Shown piece by piece: positions 53,683-64,000 of a DNA stretch of 64,000 nt. The translations under genes were made by a program, and so were the position numbers. Positions within the stretch are counted from its first letter, which is position 1. Each line of letters begins with the position of its first letter. The DNA comes from Eupeodes corollae (taxonomy: Eukaryota; Arthropoda; Insecta; Diptera; Syrphidae), in assembly GCF_945859685.1 (NCBI RefSeq), contig NC_079148.1:50478421-50542420 (forward strand), written 5' to 3'. The notes below the pieces were generated by a model. The model was not told the origin of the DNA, searched no databases, and saw only the letters and a list, made by a program, of their open reading frames with translations.

Positions 53683-54065
53683 ACCTTGAATCAAAGGTGA
53701 AAACCTTTGAAACTTCTAAAAGTAAAGCTTCTAGAGTCTCTTGCTCAGCTAAATATAGCAGTAAAACCCATCCTTCTTGGTGGAATGTAGAACTGTCCAG
53801 TCTTAGGAAAATGACGAGGACAATTTTCAATATCTGCCACAAACATAAGTTTTACCAACCGTATAAAGACTCTCTTAAAATTTATAAGCAAGCCCTGTCA
53901 TCAGCCAAAAACATATAACCAGAGAAAATATTTTGTGGGCAATCAATACTTTTTCTCCATATAAATCACCAGGCATGGATGGCATACTACCAGTTATGCT
54001 TCAAAAGTTGGATGGCAGCTTGATGGCTGGAACAAATTTTTAAAGGATGCCTGCTTCTCAAACAT

Positions 54066-54806
54066 GTGTTCATGTCATGGAGACAGGTCAAAGTAGTTTT
54101 TATAACGAAACTGGGTAGGCGAGATCACGAATCCGCGAAGGATTTCAGAGCAATAAGCCTACTTTTGTGCTTAAAACCTTGGAGCGCATTCTTGATTACC
54201 ATATTATTATTCTTAGTTGGACGACCTCTCGAAAGCTCTCAGAATGCTTATCTTAAGGGCAAATTTACGGAGACTGCCCTTCATGAGGTAGTGCGTACTG
54301 TAGAACAAACAATCCATAATAAAGAATTTACTCTTGCCACCTTCCTAGACATAGAAAGTGCTTTTAACAACGTCCTTACAGAATCCATAGAAGAATCGCT
54401 CGTTAAGTTCGGTGTAGAAGACTTCATTCGAGAATGGATTATTTCCATTCTCAGTGGTATGAAGATTCGAGCCACTCTAGGCAATACAATCGCAACAAAA
54501 CACACACCCCACGGTGGTGTCCTTTCGCCTTTTCTATGGCTTCTGGTCATAGATACCATTCTCGTTAAATTAGAGAGATGTGGAGTGAAGGCGGTAGTCT
54601 ATGCGGATGATTTGGTGTCAGGAAAGTACACATCTGTGATTAGTGAAATCACGAAGTCAGCTTTGAAGAAAATTAGCAACTGGGCCACGAGTTGTGGACT
54701 AGGAGTTAACCAAAGTAAAACTGAACTGTTGCTCTTTACCACCAAAACTAAAGTACCGCCCTTCACGCTACCTCGGCTCAACGGTCAAATCTCGACCCTA
54801 AACTAA
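54066..54806 (+). pseudogene. LOA-G reverse transcriptase
   Basis: A 246-codon open stretch reads WRQVKVVFITKLGRRDHESA, FRAISLL, NAYLKGKFTETALHEVV, ATFLDIESAFNNVL, PHGGVLSPFLW and VYADDLVSGKY (YADD at 54600-54611). The usual TPQGGVLSP reads TPHGGVLSP. It is the longest open LOA-G piece. Upstream RT sequence (SPYKSPGMDGILPVMLQK near 53955) is in another frame. Confidence 0.88.
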
Positions 54807-55052
54807 ACTGGAAACTAAATATTGAAGTACGGGTTAAGAAGGCCTGTGTTGCCTTCTACGCCTGAAGCAAAACTTTCGGCAAAAAGTGGGGATTTCATTT
54901 GAAAATGATTTTATGGACGTAGACAGCCGTAGTACGTGCAATCCAATCTTAACATATGGTTCAATTGTGTGGTGGCCTTCTCTTAGCAAAGCCTATAATA
55001 TTGATAAGCTAAGGATATTATCTCGGTAGACACTGACTACTGCACTCCTACT

Positions 55053-55706
55053 TTGAGGCTTTGTGAGGGTTTTATGGTTATTTTCCCATCCAGAGAAGAT
55101 TGGGAGGATGACATCGTGTCGATAGGTTTCGACACAACCATCTTTACTGACGGCTCAAAGATGGAGTGCGGAGTTGGTTCTGGAAAACCAAAATGCAGCT
55201 ATCTTCACAGACAGTCAGGTAGCTGTCAAAGCCATAAACTCGGCCACATCCTCATCTAAATTTATCCAGTAATGAATATTAACCTCGGTGTCAAACTGAT
55301 TTCGATTCCGGGCCATAGTGGTATCGTGGGAAATGAACGGGCTGACGAACTAGCCAGGCAAGGATCGGACCTTCATAACTCACTTGCGGAAATGGTTAAC
55401 ATTTCTCTTGGTGCTATGAAGAGTAAAATCTTTTATATCTGCCAAACTGAATCAAACCGAAGGTGGAGCAATTTACCCAACTGCATTATATCTAGGAAGA
55501 TATGGCCCACCTATAACAAAACCCCTACAAACGATCTTCTATGCACTCCAAGGCAAGACATAGCCCTGATTGTTGCGGTCTGTACCGCACATTGGCCTAT
55601 AGGAGTTCATGCAGAGAAGTTGGGAATCTCTTACAACACCTTTTTCCGTAGTTGTAGTGACCATATTTCCTCTGCAAAAGTCCTGCTTTGGAAAACACAA
55701 GAATGA
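55053..55706 (+). pseudogene. LOA-G RNase H and C-terminal region, partial
   Basis: TIFTDGSKMECGVG (first Asp) is near 55137. After a deletion and frame change, IFTDSQVAVKAI appears near 55200 and LISIPGHSGIVGNERADELARQ near 55300 (run abridged; key residues His and final Asp). The segment with the catalytic Glu is missing, so the domain is dead. 55272-55706 continues to the C-terminal region with FFRSC. Confidence 0.82.
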
Positions 55707-55868
55707 AATAGTTTGGAAAAGCATTCTTTCACGAACTTGATGAGCTATCTGAGACAAAGATTAGAGACCTAAGATTTTTCTCAATGCGACAAAATGGCTC
55801 TAACGTAATAGCTATAAAGCTTCTCTATAAATATTTCACTTTCAATCAAAGGTTAAACGAGTTTTTGG

Positions 55869-55945
55869 TATCAAAACGGCGAACTACAGCGCTAATTGGA
55901 TCTCAGGATAGGTTGCCTTTAGATCGCCATTTCTACCTACCTACC
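55869..55945 (+). mobile_element. 78-bp hairpin mini-element, copy 2
   Basis: From TATCAAAACGGCG to CTACCTACCTACC it matches the element at 35804-35881 with a handful of differences. The stem region reads GATCTCAGGA/GCCTTTAGATC, so the hairpin is weaker. No convincing target duplication is visible. It lies just past the LOA-G end and directly before AT-repeat block 4. Confidence 0.75.
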
Positions 55946-56720
55946 CGATAGATTTCTTTTTTAATTTCTCAAGCCTTTTCAGGAACTAATCAACCGATTT
56001 CAATCATTTTTCTGCACAAGCTCTCATACTTTCGCAGTAATGTGTCATGATAAAAATGTTAATGTTTTTATTTCTGATTTGTAAAAAAAATTATTAAATA
56101 TTTCTGTTAGAAACTTGGCATCTCGAAAATGGAGCATCATTGTTTACAATACAAAAATCCCGTTTTTAACATCTTTTAAATTAAAACAAAATAACAACCT
56201 TAAAAATGTACTACTTCAAGTTTTCAAAATTTGATTTTCGACTCAAGTATCCTTGCATCAATTAAAGATATTGGTTGCCAGTTAACTTTATTTAAAACAA
56301 ACATTTTTCTAAATAATTTGTAGAGCTTTTAAAAATATTAAATTAGCAGACTTTTGTTCAAAAACAAATTACAAATATAAGCAAATTCCACTCAAAATTC
56401 GCTAAAAACTTATTTTCGAATCGATTAAGTCGAAAATAAATGAAGATAATTGGCATTTAAACTGTTTAATTCTATACAAATTTTTGAAAACTAATTATAT
56501 GTAGGTATTGGAATTTTTTCATAAGAACCTACTTAAAATTGGTAAAAATTAGTTTTCCACTACAATATTTTGGGGTGAAATACAAATATTGAAATTTAAC
56601 TTATTGCAAGTTTTTTTTAGTTTATTTACGAAAACCTACAAAAACTCATAAAAAATGGTTTTCGGTCCAAGTGTCTTAATAACAAGCAAAGATATTAACT
56701 TTAAAATGTTTATGTTGTTA
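55946..56720 (-). repeat. AT-repeat family, block 4 (diverged, reverse orientation)
   Basis: The core-like segment TTTGATTTTCGACTCAAGTATCC (abridged; near 56228) and repeated GGTAAAAATTAG-type words match the reversed core of other blocks, at lower similarity. The segment near 55965-56010 (CTCAAGCC...GGAACTAATCAACCGATTT) corresponds loosely to the tail region. Boundaries are approximate. Confidence 0.55.
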
Positions 56721-58715
56721 TTTATATTTTGTTAAACTTTTATAAGTATCGACAAACTAGGATGAATGGCAAATTATCAGTTTCGGTTGTAGTACAGCAT
56801 TTTGTTTATTATTCATGAACAACAATAATAGACAAAGTACCTTTATCTGGTACTTTTTACAGGTTCTAATGATTTAAAGTCCTTTTTGCGATAGAGGGTG
56901 CAATAAAGGCCTATTTGACTTTTTTTATTTTTTATTTTTTTGGCAAAATATTTTATAATAATTTACTTTCTTTTTTAATTTAAATACTAAGAAAGGTACA
57001 TTTTAACCGGTCTTGAATTGTATTTTTAAATATATATTTAATTTAATTTAAAAAAAAATGCGATGAAAAATAATTTTTTTTTCATCGACATATAAAATGT
57101 AAATTAAATTCGAAAATGTAAAAGACTTTCGCTTTAAGTATCCTTAGGTTTTGAATGGGGATATAAAGTTTATTTTCATGTTAATCGACAAGATAAATAA
57201 ACAGTTTAACAGTAATTTGAATATGCTTGAGTCTTCTTTTGGTTGTCCTCAGAAATGAGACCTATTAAGTTTAATTTTTTCTTCTTACTTACGACTAACA
57301 CTACGATACTACGATACGATACACATACCTATCTTCATATTGGTAATTTACGTTTACTTGTCTTGTACTTTCAACGATTTTTAGGTCAAAGGACAAATTG
57401 AACACAAAGACAATCAGTCAATGTATTAAAATAAATATTTTCTATTTCCACTTCGTATTCGTATTCCTTTTTAAATCCTTAAGAAAATTTTCCTTCCAGC
57501 TTTGTGCTATAAATATTTCCAAAATGACAGTTTTATTTGTTTGTTTTTTTTTTTTTTTAAACGTCAAACTTAAAATGTTGATTTCCTATCCTCGAACCGA
57601 ACCGTAAAAAACAAATCCATCACTGACACTACTACACTAGCAGATCGTTTTTCTCAATCTCTCCAATATGTCAACATGAGATTCTACTGCCATAGTGCCG
57701 CCTTTGGTTGGGCTCGTTTTAGTTTGGTTTGGTTTGGTATCAGCTGATGGTATAATGGAATGGAGTCCTGCAACCTTAACATCACACAGGCAGCAGCACC
57801 ATGCAAAATAGCATTAATTGAGTTAAAGGACATGAAATGTGAAACGATATTAGAGCTGTCGGCTGTCGCACTGCATCAAGCAAGTATTTGATGCAGTGCA
57901 ACTCAGAGTAGAAGTACTTCAAGTACGAGTAGTGTTCCTCTTTCCTTTTTTTTTTTTGGATAATTTCCAACTTTAGAATTGGGGTACGAATACATATAGC
58001 ATAGCTACTAGCTACATCCATGGACGTTGAGCGTTTCTTGTAGAATTTGATTAATTGTATCGTCATTTTATTATAGATAGGCTTATAGAAAATGTCCAGA
58101 AGATTGAACAGTTAAATTTTTCTTTCAATGTACATGTACATATGTATATTGTATGTACATAGGTATATACATAGGTATATGATTCTTTTGGTAGAAGTTT
58201 GCAAAAACCGAATTATTTAAATTTAATCTAAGAAATACAACAGTGCTTTCGAAGAAATATATGCATTTAGATCCTCGCTATAAAAAGGATGCTAGCATCA
58301 AAATTCTCGGGAAAAATTAACGAAACTTTTAGTCTACTAAGCTTTTCACGAAAAATCGGTTTACCCTTTCAAAACAATTCGGGTAAAAAATAGATACACC
58401 CGATAACCGTCCTGTAAAGGATTATTAGGAGTGTAGTATCACCTTAAAGTTTAAGCTGTTCTTTATCTTATTACGAGTAAAATGGAATATAAACAAATCC
58501 AACTAAACCATATAAAGAGTGTACCAACATTTTAAAGAAAGAATTCAATTGGTGTGTTGGAAATCCCAAAACAAAATTTACCAGCTAACGATTTGAGGTT
58601 AGTAAAAATGAAGTAGGATCTATTAAATCACATTGGAATAACTCTTATGACAAATATTCTTAAATTTAACCCAAGTAATTGATAAAATTATGGACTAAGT
58701 GTAAGCCAAAAAAAA
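56721..58715. other. AT-rich stretch, nothing recognised
   Basis: No gene is supported. A TATGTA-type microsatellite lies near 58130-58182, and poly-T runs near 57540-57560. Short ORFs at 57398-57607 and 57782-58066 lack family features. Confidence 0.5.
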
Positions 58716-59314
58716 GTACCCCATCCTGTCTGTCGATTTGCCTGGCTTAAAAGTTTGTTAGTTTTCAATTGAAGTATTCTTAAAAAAAAATTAAAATTAC
58801 CAACTATATTTTTCATATAAAGAAATAGTTTACTTTGAAAATAATTTTGTTTAAAAGATTTTTAGTCGAAAACAAATTTTTAAAAAATTTTAGAAGCATT
58901 TTTTAATTTTTTTACAAATTTATTCGAGAGATATCAAGAACCGAACATTAATTTTTACCAAATTTGCGTACTATTTTTTGTAGAATTTATTTTTTTATGA
59001 AAAAACCGACTGTTGCATTTTTATAAAAACAAAAGTACTGAATATCGAAAACAATATTTTGTGTGAAAAAAAAATTTAAAGGCAATATTTTTAATTTTTG
59101 AAAACCTTTTTGAGTCGAAAGTAAATTTTTACCAAGTTTTAGTATTGTTTTTTTTTTTTGTTTTTTTATTTCTTGTAAAAAAAACTGTCAATTCGATTTT
59201 TCTCAAAATTTTTCCCAATGTTAAAGTATAAGTATACAATGTATAAGTAAAAATTAGCTGGAAGCCGTAATCTCAAAGTTTAGAAAAGATATTTGAGTCG
59301 AAAATCAATTTTTG

Positions 59315-60294
59315 TTAACTTTTGTTAAATATGTATTCTTTTGCATTTTTATTTTTTGCTACTGCACCGTATAGCAGGACGGGGATGATAAGGGTCTTAT
59401 ATAGCAACACCTTGGTCCCTCGAGAGAGGACTTTACCACTCAATTGCTTTCTAAGTCCAAAGAAACAGCGGTTAGCAAGAGTAATTCTGCGTTTGATCTC
59501 GGCGCTGGTGTTGTTTTCTGCGTTTACAGCGGAGCCCAGGTAGACGAAGTCCTTGACTACCTCAATCTTACGTCTGTCGATGGTAACGTTTTGGCCAAGA
59601 CGTCGGTGTTGTAGGTCCTTTCTTGACGACAGCATGTACTTTGTTTTGTCCTCATAAACCGTTAAAACCATTTTGCCGCCTATGCCTCAATACTCATAAA
59701 AGCCTCATTGACATCAAACTGAGTCCTTTCGATTATGTCAATTTCATCAGCATATGCTAGCAATTGGACAGACTTTTGAAAGATAGTGCCACTAGTGTTG
59801 ACGTGTGAGCTCTGCACTATTCATCAAGCACGATGTTAAAAAAATCACATGACAGCGCATCACCTTGTCTAAAACCTTTTTTTGGCATCGAAAGGTTCTC
59901 TTAAATTCTTTCCAACCTTGATGGAGCAGCGTGAATATTTCATGGTCATCCTGCACAAACGGACGAGTTTGGCAGGGATGCCAAAACTAGACATGGCTCT
60001 ATACAGCTCATCCCTGTAGATACTGTCATATGCGGCCTTGATGATGATGAAAAGATGGTGGGTGTCGATTTGGTGTTCTTGGGTTTTTTTTAGGAACTGC
60101 AGTATTATGAATATTTGCTCGACTGTGGACTTTCCTGATCTTAAACCACACTGATAAGGACCTATCAGGTTGTTGACGATGGGCTTTAGATGGTCACATA
60201 TTACAGCAGAGAAGATTTTATAGGCGATGTTAAGTAGACTGATTCCTCTATAGTTAGTGCAGTTTAGAGGTCTCCTTCTTTCAGGATCGCCCAA
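59315..60294 (-). pseudogene. RTE-C reverse transcriptase with YADE box
   Basis: Pieces 60294-59869 (NCTNYRGISLLNIAYKIFSA, GLRSGKSTVEQIF, YRAMSSFGIPAKLVRLC) and 59671-59315 (KTKYMLSSRKDLQHRRLG, FGLRKQLSGKVLSRGTKVLL) belong to one RT. Between them lies AYADEIDIIE near 59740-59770, sharing the Asp-to-Glu and Gly-to-Glu changes with the copy at 18390. Frameshifts separate the pieces. Confidence 0.83.
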
Positions 60295-60826
60295 ACAATA
60301 CTGAGGTTAAATTCATCGGACATGCTTTCTTCCGACCATATCTTACAGATAAGTTGGTGCATGCTCCTTACCAACTTATCTCCAGCTGCTGTAAAGAGCT
60401 CAGCATACAAGCCATCCGGTCGAGTGGCTTTATTAGACTTCAGCTTAGATATGACAATCTTTACTTCGTCTTAGTCGGGATGACGGGATTGTTGTCTTTC
60501 GTCGTCTATGTTTAATGGATCATCCTGCCTGACAGCGGAATTCAGTTTGTCGTCGCCGTTATACAGTCTGCAGAAGTAGTCCTTCCATATCCTCAGCATT
60601 GACTGCAGTTGAACTACGATGTATCCTCTTTTGTCTTTGCAGCCTTCGGTTCTAGGTTTATGTACCTGTGAATTTCGTTTCACCTGTTCATACAACTTTC
60701 GAACTTCATTCCTGCTTTTAAACCTCTCAACATCTTCGACCGCACGCTTCTCATGCCTTCTCTTTTTCCTTCTGAGAAGTCGGCGTTCCTCTCGCCTCTT
60801 CTGCTCATAGAGCTCATGAGCAGCTC
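59358..60826 (-). mobile_element. RTE-C fragment, truncated at both ends
   Basis: On the reverse strand it runs from the pre-RT linker (GAGCTGCTCATGAGC at 60826) through the RT (60294-59700) to LLYGA near 59360. The C-terminal region and the tandem tail are missing. The catalytic box reads YADE (near 59750). A normal target-primed insertion keeps its 3' end, so the copy was trimmed later or joined by repair. Confidence 0.85.
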
Positions 60827-61885
60827 AGAATGTTAAAAAACTCATTTTTTTAAAGAGATGGAAGTAGTTTAAATCCAATATCTCACAGATTTAAAAAGAT
60901 ATTTGAGTCGAAAATCAATTGTTATTAAAAAAACTGTCAATTCGATTTTTCTCAAAATTTTTTCCGAATTTGTTGAAAACAATATTTCTGATTAGTTAAA
61001 ATTAATTGGAAGCCATAACCTGAAATTTTTAAAAAGATAATTGAGTCGAAAATCAATTTTTACCAACTTTTGTTAAATTTTCTTTAAGTTTTTATTTTTT
61101 GTAAAAAACCTGTCAATTCGATGTTCTCAACATTTTAATGAATGTTGACAATAATATTTTTAAAAGAGCGAAGTAGTTAAAGCCAATATCTCATAGTTTT
61201 GAAAAGATATTTGAGTAGAAATTCAATTTTTACCAACTTTAATTAATTCTGTTTTAGATCTTATTTTTTTGTAAAAAACACTGTCAATTCCATTTTTTTT
61301 TAAATTTGTCCGAATGTTGAAAACAATATTTCTTATTAGTTCAAATAAGTTGAAAGCCATAATCTAAAAGAATTGAAAAGATATTTGAGCCGAAAATCAA
61401 TTTTTATTAACTTCTGTCAAATTTTCTTTTAAATTTTTATTTTTTGTGGTACGAACGTACCATCAATTTGATTTTTCTCAACATTTTACCAGTTGTTAAA
61501 AACGTAATTTTTCGTTGCAAAAAATAGTTTTGGAGATAAAATCATTTTGTATCCGTAAAATTTTTGAGGTGACATATTTATTTTTCAGTTTTTTTCAAAA
61601 AATATATACTCGTTTGGTATCACGTGTAGATATTTATTTAATATAAAATTTAAGTCTCGGGCGTTTATGGTTCATGAGATATTTAGAGATAAACCAAATT
61701 GTCAGCTTTTTTTTAAGCTGGTATGATAAAAAAATCGCCCACACAATTTTCTTGAAATCCCTTTCTACATCTTTCTGCATTATTATCTGTATAACATAAT
61801 TTATTTGAAGTCGATATCCCTTCTGGTTCTTGAGCTATGGACGACAATAAAAAAGTCGAGAAAGTACGAACGTACGTACATACAA

Positions 61886-63240
61886 AATATTGCAATATTT
61901 TTAAACAATGAATATTTGATTTAGAAAAATACTGAATAAAATGGAATTTCAGCTGAGAGTTTTGAAGAAATCATTGATACAAACTAAATGAAAATACAAT
62001 ATTTTGAAAAAAAAAATCAAAACATAATATGAATTGAATATAGCATTCTCAAAGATAGTATTGGTCAACTTATTGCTGTTTCTTGCTCGAAATACCTCAT
62101 TCCTTAGCTCAACGTAATACGTCGCTTTATTTTTGAATAACGTTGAAAAATTTTGAGTACTTGCTTAAGATTATTTACTTATACAGAGTCAAATTGACAT
62201 AAAATTGAAGTACCATTATCATCTACTTGTAATCGCTTCACAATTTGGGCCTCCTGATAGATTGATATTAACAAGCTTAACGGCCTAGCTTATTATTATT
62301 GTACAATTTGTAGTTGAAAACTTTAAACCTCAACGGTGGGTGCTACAAAGCTGATGGTTTCTGTTTTTACTAAAATTAAAAACATGCATTTTTACGACTT
62401 GTGGTTTATTTAGAAAGACGCACCATTTTCTTTTGCGCGCTATATTCTCAAGGTGTATTACCAGTATTAGACGTTGACTGTAACTTTAAGACCGTTAAAT
62501 CCAATTTTCGCTCGTAGCTAGACAAATAATAACAAGTTTACTGCTCAATTTTGTGATTTTGTCAGTGAGATTGGTTGTTCAAAGTGTCGAAAATATCGCT
62601 GCCGTTCAGAAATTTATAGTAAATGATCCCAATCAGTGTTCCTGAGATCCTAAGGCATTTCCAAAATCTTGAACATTTGTAAAACCATTGCGTATTTTGC
62701 GCAAGGATCTAGGTTTACACAAAAACAAGATCAAGTTGACTCAAAAATTGAAGCGTGTGTATCATTTAAAGTGATTTGTGGTTTGGACTAGTTGTCAAAC
62801 CCTTTTTTTGGGGACATATTGGTTTTGATAATATTCTGTTTACTTTTAATCTGTAAGTATTTATTTGACATTTTTTAAAAGTAAATTTGTCAGAAAGATG
62901 TGCCCTCTATTAATAATCCACGACTGAATAGCTCGAGGATAGTTTTTGAGGTATTAAATTTATAAAAAAAAACCTTACTATTTTTTGAAAATCCAAAAAA
63001 AAAGACATTTTTGAACATCATATGTTATTATTGATTTATTAGTTCCTTTGGTTCTAAAGAGGGCACCTTTCTGAAGAAAAAGGAAACATGATTTTATATT
63101 GAATAAAGAAAAGTTAAGAATACAAATTTTAGAGAAAATTTCAAAAAAAAAATCGAATTTTATGTTTTTGAATACAAAATTTGTAACGTGAATTTTATAT
63201 CTTTATTTCTAAGTTTTAACTAAACAGACCAAATGACTGA
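61886..63240. other. AT-rich stretch, nothing recognised
   Basis: No ORF of note and no recognised repeat apart from A/T runs near 62960-63010 and 63145-63160. Confidence 0.5.
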
Positions 63241-63261
63241 AGCTTTATTGACTACGACAGA

Positions 63262-63335
63262 CAGACAGGTGGATATTGACGGAATTACTGGACTGACTTT
63301 TTTCAACTTCCCTACCATCATAATGCCATCTTTGC
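63262..63335 (+). repeat. Dispersed short repeat, copy 2
   Basis: AGACAGACAGGTGG...GACTTTTTTCAACTTCC...TACCATCATAATGCC matches 22153-22209 in the same orientation. It lies about 50 bp before an RTE-C leader. The family is not identified. Confidence 0.5.
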
Positions 63336-63383
63336 AATATTGATTGAAATATAAGTAAGTTATTTTGAGTCAGAAGTTCAAAA

Positions 63384-64000
63384 ATGTGTGTCGGGGTGAC
63401 TTCCTGGCCACGTAAAAGCTTTCATAGTTGCGAAGCACCAACAAGCCTCGGATACGAACGGATTTACTGTTGACAACCAACGCAAACGAATAAAGGACAA
63501 CGAACTTCGGATATGCACGTGGAATGTTAGGTCCCTTAACAGACGCGGCCGAAGAATTAGCGGAGGCCCTAGAACGATATAAAGCAGATATCACCGCCAT
63601 CCAGGAAATACGATGGGATGGGCCGGACAAAAAGAGGATGAAAAAATGAGATAATTACCATGGTGACTGCTACCACGAAAACCAACAGCGCTTATTTGGA
63701 TGCGGCTTCGTCATCGGAGCCAGACTTAGACAAGAAGTCTTGAGCTATAGGTGCATCAATGAGCGCCCCATGACCATACGCATCAAGGCTAAATTCGGCA
63801 ACATTAGCCTGATATGCGCGCACGCCCCCATCGAAGAGAAAGACGACAACACCAAAGATATGTTCTTCGAGCTCTTAGACAAAACATATGAGCAGTGCCC
63901 TAGCTACGATATTAAAATAGTCCTGGGCGATTTTAATGACAAGCAAGGAAGGGAAGACATCTTTGGTGGAATAATCGGGAAGAACAGCTTGCACGACAAC
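63384..64000 (+). mobile_element. RTE-C copy, leader and endonuclease (cut by window edge)
   Basis: The leader segment (GGGGTGACTTCCTGGCCACG, 63393-63412) is followed by the endonuclease: CTWNVRSLN near 63520, EIRWDGPDKKRMK near 63606-63645, CGFVIGARLRQEVLS near 63703, SLICAHAPIEEKDDN near 63810 and LGDFNDKQGRED near 63925. A 7-bp deletion near 63543 (relative to 44225) shifts the frame, and a stop follows KKRMKK. The rest lies outside the window. Confidence 0.87.

Larger units (their letters stand above)
53683..55800 (+). mobile_element. LOA-G, second LOA family, decayed
   Basis: It holds a linker (53695-53918, HPSWWNVELSSLRK), RT (53930-54806), a partial RNase H (55130-55380) and a C-terminal knuckle-like region (55540-55797). 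RT wording (FLDIESAFNNV) and RNase H place it in the LOA clade, but it differs clearly from LOA-D, so it is a separate family. The 5' end is lost in the gap. Several frameshifts are present. Confidence 0.87.
58716..61885 (+). repeat. AT-repeat family, block 5, split by RTE-C
   Basis: The head CATCCTGTCTGTCGATTTG is at 58722-58740 and tandem core units run to 59357. After the RTE-C fragment (59358-60826) the core resumes and runs to about 61490. The tail follows: GGTGACATAT, CTTTCTACATCTTTCTGC, GGTTCTTGAGCTATGGACGAC and an ACGT-rich run near 61865-61882. This is the most complete + strand copy. About 35 bp of core seem to be lost at the RTE-C junction. Confidence 0.8.

Overview
The window looks like repeat-dense insect DNA, most likely from a fly (Diptera). 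The evidence is the AT-rich background, spliceosomal-type splice signals inside one transposon, and the mix of mobile elements: LOA-clade LINEs with RNase H, RTE and R1-like LINEs, mariner, Tc1-like and pogo-like DNA transposons, and a tRNA-derived SINE. One run of exactly 200 N (53483-53682) marks a draft assembly. I found no host protein-coding gene, rRNA or genuine tRNA gene that I can support. Nearly every recognisable ORF belongs to a mobile element, and nearly all of those are broken. The species cannot be named from the sequence alone. Family names below (LINE-A, LINE-B, RTE-C, LOA-D, LOA-G, LINE-F, AT-repeat) are local labels.

Layout. 1-2524: LINE-A, the only long uninterrupted reverse transcriptase ORF, running off the left edge. 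3181-5835: LOA debris split by a SINE/LINE-B insertion. 7317-11245: SINEs, a SINE inserted with target duplication into an RTE-C leader, a second RTE-C copy and a Tc1-like relic. 13098-15598: reverse-strand LINE-B whose endonuclease region is present three times. 17651-20015: RTE-C then mariner. 22470-23500: LINE-B. 24957-27322: the best LOA copy (RT, RNase H, zinc knuckle), abutting an RTE-C fragment. 28095-31940: small RT fragment, an R1-like element, a LINE-B tail. 34755-37074: a second LOA copy with a 133-bp tandem duplication and a 78-bp insertion. 37251-40581: Tc1-like element, LINE-B tip, then a three-level nest (LINE-F inside a foldback-like element inside mariner). 40582-47730: two AT-repeat arms in opposite orientation around RTE-C and other sequence. 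50453-53482: SINE, mariner, and an AT-repeat array holding a pogo-like element. 53683-55945: LOA-G and a second copy of the 78-bp element. 55946-61885: more AT-repeat, one array split by RTE-C. 63384-64000: RTE-C running off the right edge.

There is no operon-like cooperation here. The order of events is readable from the nesting: LOA, mariner, RTE leader and AT-repeat arrays are the older layers; SINE, LINE-B, LINE-F, the pogo-like element and the 78-bp element landed in them later. The stretches between elements are AT-rich, carry microsatellites, and show no convincing gene.

The observations most worth checking are the 78-bp hairpin element seen twice with the same ends (once with an 8-bp target duplication), the 1.4-kb foldback-like insertion with a 9-bp target duplication and ends built from a short repeated motif, the 814-bp pogo-like element with six copies of a 14-mer and a small spliced-looking gene, and the AT-repeat family whose fixed head, tandem core and fixed tail suggest a Helentron-type non-autonomous element.
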